Shown here one piece after another: positions 60,270 through 64,000 of a stretch of 64,000 nucleotides of DNA; the stretch's first letter is position 1; each line of letters starts with the position of its first letter. The DNA is from CADCTQ01 sp963844325 (GTDB taxonomy: Bacteria > Bacteroidota > Bacteroidia > Cytophagales > 172606-1), in NCBI GenBank assembly GCA_963844325.1, contig CAWJNV010000002.1, forward strand, positions 5,704,001-5,768,000, given 5' to 3'. The translations under genes were made by a program, and so were the position numbers. The notes beneath the pieces are model-generated. The model was not told the DNA's origin and ran no database searches. It worked only from the letters and a program-made list of their open reading frames with translations.

Positions 60270-61445
60270 TTAATGTCCGGACGCAAATTTTTCGATGCTG
60301 CGGTGTAGCTGGAGCAGTTGCACTTCGCTGACGGCCGGCTGCCGGCGGATGTGCGCAATCAGGTTGAACAACGCCGTAATCTCCGCCAGGGGCTGGCCCG
60401 TTTTGGCGTGCAGCCGGTCGAACAGCTCGTCGTTGAACTCCTGGGTCTGCACGTAGTAGTGGCTGCGCAGGTGGTCCAGGAAGTACGTGATCTTCTTCTC
60501 GGCGATGTTCTTGTGGTCGCGGTGCTGGTAGTACAGCCGGCCGATGGTCTGGGTAAACTCCAGCGTGGTGTTGGCCAGGGGCCTGATCACGGGGATGATC
60601 CGTTGCCGGCGTTTGGCTTCGAAGGCCATGAACAGCAGCAGCGCCGCCAGGGCCAGGTACAGGGCCCACCGCAGCGGCGGCGTCACGATCAGGAAACGGA
60701 GCGGCGTCTGCAAATCGCGGATATTACCCTTGTAGAACTCGTCCCAGTACACCGGCTGCACGGGCAGGTACGACAGGGTGCGTTCGATGTAGGCAATGTT
60801 GCGGCCGGCCAGCATGTTGTAGTTGGTATAGACCTGGGGCATGCAGTGCAGGTAAAACCAGCCCTTCCCCCACGGAATCCGCACGAAGTTCGGCTCGTCC
60901 TCCTGGTTGGTACCCAGGATCTGGTAAGTAGCTTTCCGCGCCGTGTCGGGGGCGTGGAAGCCATACAGGGCCTGGATCTTCTTGAACTGGAACGGCGCCT
61001 TCTCCCGCAGGGCCGGGTCAACGAGGCTGGCCGAAACGGTGTCGGAGAACGAAAAATAGGACTGCGTACTGACGTTGAGGGTATCTTCCAGCGCCTCGCC
61101 CAGCCGCCCGGCGGCCACGAAGGCAGTGCTGCCGGCCGCCACCCGTTCGAGCAGCAGTTCCAGGTCTTCCTCCCCCGGGTCAAACGAGTCGCCGATGAAC
61201 AGGTAGTTGCCTTGCCGGAGGCTTTGCCGCTCCTCGTAGAGGGTCTGGTAGGAGGCGCGGACGGGTTGCTTCGGGAACAGATTGCCCAGCAGTTCGTACA
61301 GGACTTTGCTGCCGAAGGGCTTTGGGTCGTCGAGGGCGTAGGTAGCCGTCCAGTCGAGGGGCCGGGGGGCCAGCGCCTCCACCAACACCACCAGCCCGAT
61401 GGCCGCCAACAGGATCAATAAGGGAAAACGGTGCTTTCTCATCAC
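60270..61445 (-). CDS. DUF4350 domain-containing membrane protein
   Basis: A 391-aa protein of the MoxR-associated DUF4350 group: membrane segments near residues 8-24 and 255-277 bracket a periplasmic region that begins with PRPLDWTATYALDDPKPFG and contains YLFIGDSFDPGEEDLELLL. The C-terminus is cytoplasmic. The start overlaps the stop of the DUF4129 gene by 4 bases (ATGA), so translation is coupled. Function unknown; it belongs to a conserved operon in Bacteroidota. Confidence 0.85.
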   Translation of the reverse strand: MMRKHRFPLLILLAAIGLVVLVEALAPRPLDWTATYALDDPKPFGSKVLYELLGNLFPKQPVRASYQTLYEERQSLRQGNYLFIGDSFDPGEEDLELLLERVAAGSTAFVAAGRLGEALEDTLNVSTQSYFSFSDTVSASLVDPALREKAPFQFKKIQALYGFHAPDTARKATYQILGTNQEDEPNFVRIPWGKGWFYLHCMPQVYTNYNMLAGRNIAYIERTLSYLPVQPVYWDEFYKGNIRDLQTPLRFLIVTPPLRWALYLALAALLLFMAFEAKRRQRIIPVIRPLANTTLEFTQTIGRLYYQHRDHKNIAEKKITYFLDHLRSHYYVQTQEFNDELFDRLHAKTGQPLAEITALFNLIAHIRRQPAVSEVQLLQLHRSIEKFASGH

Positions 61446-62230
61446 GATGCGTTGCGGATTTGCGCTTCAAAGTCCTGGAAAGCCCGCTGGGTTTGTTCGA
61501 ACCGGTCGCGGTCAATGCCAAAGTCGCCGTAACAGATGTACTCAAACAGCGTGGTGAGCCGCCGGAAGCCGGGTTCAATGTCGGGCCGCTTCCATTCGCG
61601 CAGGTAGTCGTGGTTGGTCTTGTCGGGCCGCCATTCGATGATTTCGCGGTCACTGAGTTGCTTGAGGGTACGCAGGTAGAACAACCGCACGGCCCGCCGG
61701 TACTGCCCCTGCGCCACGGCGTCGGCAATCATCTTGTCGAAGTCGATGAAGTGGATGTTGGCCTCGTTCTCCTCGAAGGGCAGTCCGCCGTCCCGGGCTT
61801 TCCCGAAAAACACGCCCCGCATGTTGGTGCCCGTCAGGCGCAGCACGGCCCAGCCGATGATGAGGGCGCACACGGTGTAAAAGCCCCACTGCCAGTAGTC
61901 TTCGGTGCCGGGCCGGAACAGGTGCCGGAAGACGTGGTCGCGGAGCCAGTCGCCCACCCACGACCAGAAGCGGGACCACAGGCCGGGGGCTTCGGCCGAG
62001 ACGCCCCGGTCGTAGGCGTAGTCCTCGTCGCGGAGGTACTCGCCCACCCGGCGGGCGTCGAACTTGCGCAGCCGGTAGGGCGGCCGGGCGGGCCCTTCCT
62101 GCGCCCCGGCGGGCCACAGCAAAGCCGTTGCCAGCAGCAGGCCCCCGGTTGCCAGCCGGCGTCCGAGAGCAACGGTGGCTTTCCGAAGCGAAGGCCCCAG
62201 ACGGGTCGGTATGCCGTAACGGGTGCGCAT
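61442..62230 (-). CDS. DUF4129 domain-containing protein
   Basis: A 262-aa protein with a signal-like segment (about residues 18-40) and a single membrane segment (about 110-130). The C-terminal DUF4129 part has AVAQGQYRRAVRLFYLRTLK and WRPDKTNHDYLREW, the typical motifs of this domain. Its ATG overlaps the stop of the upstream gene by one base (TGATG) and its stop overlaps the DUF4350 start. Function unknown; coupled to the MoxR operon. Confidence 0.85.
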   Translation of the reverse strand: MRTRYGIPTRLGPSLRKATVALGRRLATGGLLLATALLWPAGAQEGPARPPYRLRKFDARRVGEYLRDEDYAYDRGVSAEAPGLWSRFWSWVGDWLRDHVFRHLFRPGTEDYWQWGFYTVCALIIGWAVLRLTGTNMRGVFFGKARDGGLPFEENEANIHFIDFDKMIADAVAQGQYRRAVRLFYLRTLKQLSDREIIEWRPDKTNHDYLREWKRPDIEPGFRRLTTLFEYICYGDFGIDRDRFEQTQRAFQDFEAQIRNAS

Positions 62231-63225
62231 CAATAGTGTTCCTCCTCGTCGGCGTAAAAGTCGCGGGCGGCCGCCGGGGCGTCGGTTCCCATCGATTCAA
62301 TTTTTTGCAGCAAACCTACCGATTCTTTGCGTTCCACCAGGCTGAAGTACTGGAAGGCCGACACCGTGAGGAAGAGGCAGAAGGAGATCGTAATGATCAG
62401 GGTGATGGCAATGCTGATGCCGATGGCAAATACCACGGTGGTGCCCAGGGAAGTACCCATGTCGGTAAACATCTCGGAGGTGAAACCGACGATCATGAAG
62501 GGCACCATGCACAGGAGTAGCAGCGCGTACTGCATCAGTACGCAGATGAGGATGAGCCCGAAGGTTTGCCACCAGTAGCCTTTCACTAGGTAAAACGCCC
62601 GGGTCAGCGCCTCGAAAAGGTTGATCCGTTCGTGCAGGCTGCTGATGACCACCAGCGTAAGGGGCACCGCCAGGTAGATTTCCAGGAAAAACGCGCCGCA
62701 GAGCAGTAAGAAGATGCCGGCCGGGCCCAGGGGCGTTCCCAGCAGAATGGCTATGAAGTTGAGGGAGAAAGCGCCGAACCCGAGCACCAGCACCAGCCCG
62801 AAGTTGACGCCCAGCAGCCGCCAGAAATCGCGGCGGATGGCCTGCCACAATTCGCCCGTTTCGATTCCCTGCGAAGTGTCTTCGCGCTGGTAATAGAGCA
62901 GGATGTATTCGTAGATGACGCCGATGGCCATGACCATGCCCAGCAGCAGGGCCAGCACGTTGACGATCATCGAAGCCCCGGCGTTCACCAGCCAGTTGCC
63001 GGACCCCGGCCCCACCAGGTCCTCGGACGCCGATACCCCCCCCGACAGGCGCGAAAATACGAGGATGGGAATGACGCTGCCCACCAGCACGAAGGGACCG
63101 GCAATGAACAACATGCCCAGCATCATGCCTTTGAAGTGCTGGCGGACGAAGAGAAAGCTGACGTTGAGGGTTTCCCCGAAGTCGCGGGCTTTGTGAAAAT
63201 CAATCTTGGCCGGAAGGGTCGGCAT
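62230..63225 (-). CDS. Polytopic membrane protein of the SpoIIM-MoxR operon
   Basis: A 331-aa integral membrane protein with about six hydrophobic segments (near residues 35-58, 85-110, 140-165, 165-190, 220-245 and 265-292). It begins with PAKIDFHKARDFGETLNVSF. No functional motif. In many Bacteroidota a protein of this kind lies between spoIIM and DUF4129 genes, as here. It overlaps the SpoIIM gene by 26 bases, which implies tight translational coupling. Confidence 0.75.
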   Translation of the reverse strand: MPTLPAKIDFHKARDFGETLNVSFLFVRQHFKGMMLGMLFIAGPFVLVGSVIPILVFSRLSGGVSASEDLVGPGSGNWLVNAGASMIVNVLALLLGMVMAIGVIYEYILLYYQREDTSQGIETGELWQAIRRDFWRLLGVNFGLVLVLGFGAFSLNFIAILLGTPLGPAGIFLLLCGAFFLEIYLAVPLTLVVISSLHERINLFEALTRAFYLVKGYWWQTFGLILICVLMQYALLLLCMVPFMIVGFTSEMFTDMGTSLGTTVVFAIGISIAITLIITISFCLFLTVSAFQYFSLVERKESVGLLQKIESMGTDAPAAARDFYADEEEHY

Positions 63226-64000
63226 GGCGGTTCAGGAGAATGGGATAAATGATGAAATACCAGATGATGAACGCGGCGGATGAGCCGATGATGAGCAGCT
63301 TGGCCCAGTCGGGCCAGGCCGTGAGCCGGGTCACGTAGCTCTCCAGGAAGCCCGCCGCAATGAAAATGGGCACGAGTCCGATGATGATTTTGAGGCCCTT
63401 GACGGCCCCGTGCTTGAGGGATTCTACCCGCGAATACGTACCCGGGAACAACAGGCTGTTGCCCATGACCAGCCCGGCGCACCCGGCAATGATGATGGCC
63501 GAGATTTCCAGCGTGCCGTGAATCCAGATGGAAAGGGCCGAGGTGTAGAGCAAGCCTTTGGTGTGGAAGAAATACTGGAAGGCCCCCAGCATGATGCCGT
63601 TCCGGAGGAGCATGTACGCCGTGCCGAACGAGAAAAAGACGCCCATGACAAACGTCCAGAAGGAAACCATCACGTTGTTGAAGGTAATAAACCCGAACAT
63701 GTCGAACCGGCCCTGCGACTTGTAGACGCCCATCGGGTCGCCGTTGCGGATGTTTTCGAGGGTCATGTTTACGTAGGCGTCGCCCAGGATGAGCCGGGTA
63801 AACCGTTCGTCGTGGGCCGTGGAGACCGCCCCGATCAGCACGGCCAGGCCGAAGAGGATGGCCGAGTAGAGCAGTTGCCGGTGGGCGCTGTAAAAGAGCC
63901 TCGGCAGTTCGTACCGCCAGAAGTCCACGAACCGGCCCCGTTCTTCCTTGCGGTTGCGGTAGATGGACTGGTGCACCTTGGCGGCCAGGTTGTTGAGGTA
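63200..64000 (-). CDS. Stage II sporulation protein M-like membrane protein, 5' end outside window
   Basis: At least 266 residues of a SpoIIM-family membrane protein, open to the window edge. Family parts are YLNNLAAKVHQSIYRNRKEE at the visible N-terminus, LPRLFYSAHRQLLYSAILFG, and the membrane regions FGTAYMLLRNGIMLGAFQYF, SIWIHGTLEISAIIIAGCAG and SSAAFIIWYFIIYPI. The natural start lies upstream of the window end; about 50-60 N-terminal residues are probably missing. It is the first visible gene of the operon ending in moxR. Confidence 0.88.
   Translation of the reverse strand, partial: YLNNLAAKVHQSIYRNRKEERGRFVDFWRYELPRLFYSAHRQLLYSAILFGLAVLIGAVSTAHDERFTRLILGDAYVNMTLENIRNGDPMGVYKSQGRFDMFGFITFNNVMVSFWTFVMGVFFSFGTAYMLLRNGIMLGAFQYFFHTKGLLYTSALSIWIHGTLEISAIIIAGCAGLVMGNSLLFPGTYSRVESLKHGAVKGLKIIIGLVPIFIAAGFLESYVTRLTAWPDWAKLLIIGSSAAFIIWYFIIYPILLNRHADPSGQD

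Overview
The window looks like a chromosomal segment of a GC-rich member of the Bacteroidota, most likely order Cytophagales. The evidence is a complete SprA-type translocon gene of the type IX secretion system in the maeB-ruvA-sprA order seen in gliding Bacteroidota, a parA-parB-DUF5683-dapB block, a sulfite/nitrite reductase with a HEPN-like tail, lipoboxes such as LSGC, and promoters of the TTTG / TAnnTTTG type. Most of the window is ordinary host chromosome. No rRNA, tRNA or CRISPR array was recognised.

Layout. 1-12.5 kb: trmN6-like methyltransferase, an exonuclease, then sprA, ruvA and maeB. 12.5-20.1 kb is accessory: a large foldback repeat, a frameshifted secreted-protein gene, a small tyrosine phosphatase, then a strikingly AT-rich three-gene operon (TIR protein, ABC ATPase, polytopic membrane protein), a HEXXH lipoprotein and a degenerate 42-bp tandem repeat. 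20.1-27 kb: a hydroxyacid dehydrogenase, DUF4112, and a siroheme/sulfite-reductase operon split by an IS66-family insertion that landed inside an older palindromic repeat. 27-31.8 kb: an 18-bp tandem repeat on one arm of a second foldback copy, then parA, parB, DUF5683, dapB and a NuiA-like nuclease inhibitor. 31.8-36.6 kb: lipoproteins and an ECF sigma factor with a membrane anti-sigma/protease partner; the sigma gene and two small lipoprotein genes share one promoter-like motif. 36.6-46.9 kb: a siderophore receptor with a PepSY partner, then a two-component cluster next to an RsbQ-type hydrolase. 47-57.6 kb: alaS, an M23 peptidase, MerR, dprA, cytochrome c, a PafA-like phosphatase, a lone HsdR_N-type nuclease domain and a histidine kinase. 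58-64 kb: alanine dehydrogenase and a MoxR/DUF4350/DUF4129/SpoIIM operon that runs off the window end.

The best candidate for an undescribed system is the TIR-ABC-membrane operon at 14576-18027. The TIR protein's C-terminus and the ABC protein's N-terminus appear to carry similar helical adaptor segments, like the effector-associated domains of bacterial conflict systems. This suggests that the NAD-consuming effector is physically coupled to the ATPase and the membrane protein. A second theme is a set of long palindromes in intergenic gaps, several built of degenerate 7-nt units. Two have homologous loops and two others are copies of one foldback element, which points to mobile or actively copied non-coding repeats.
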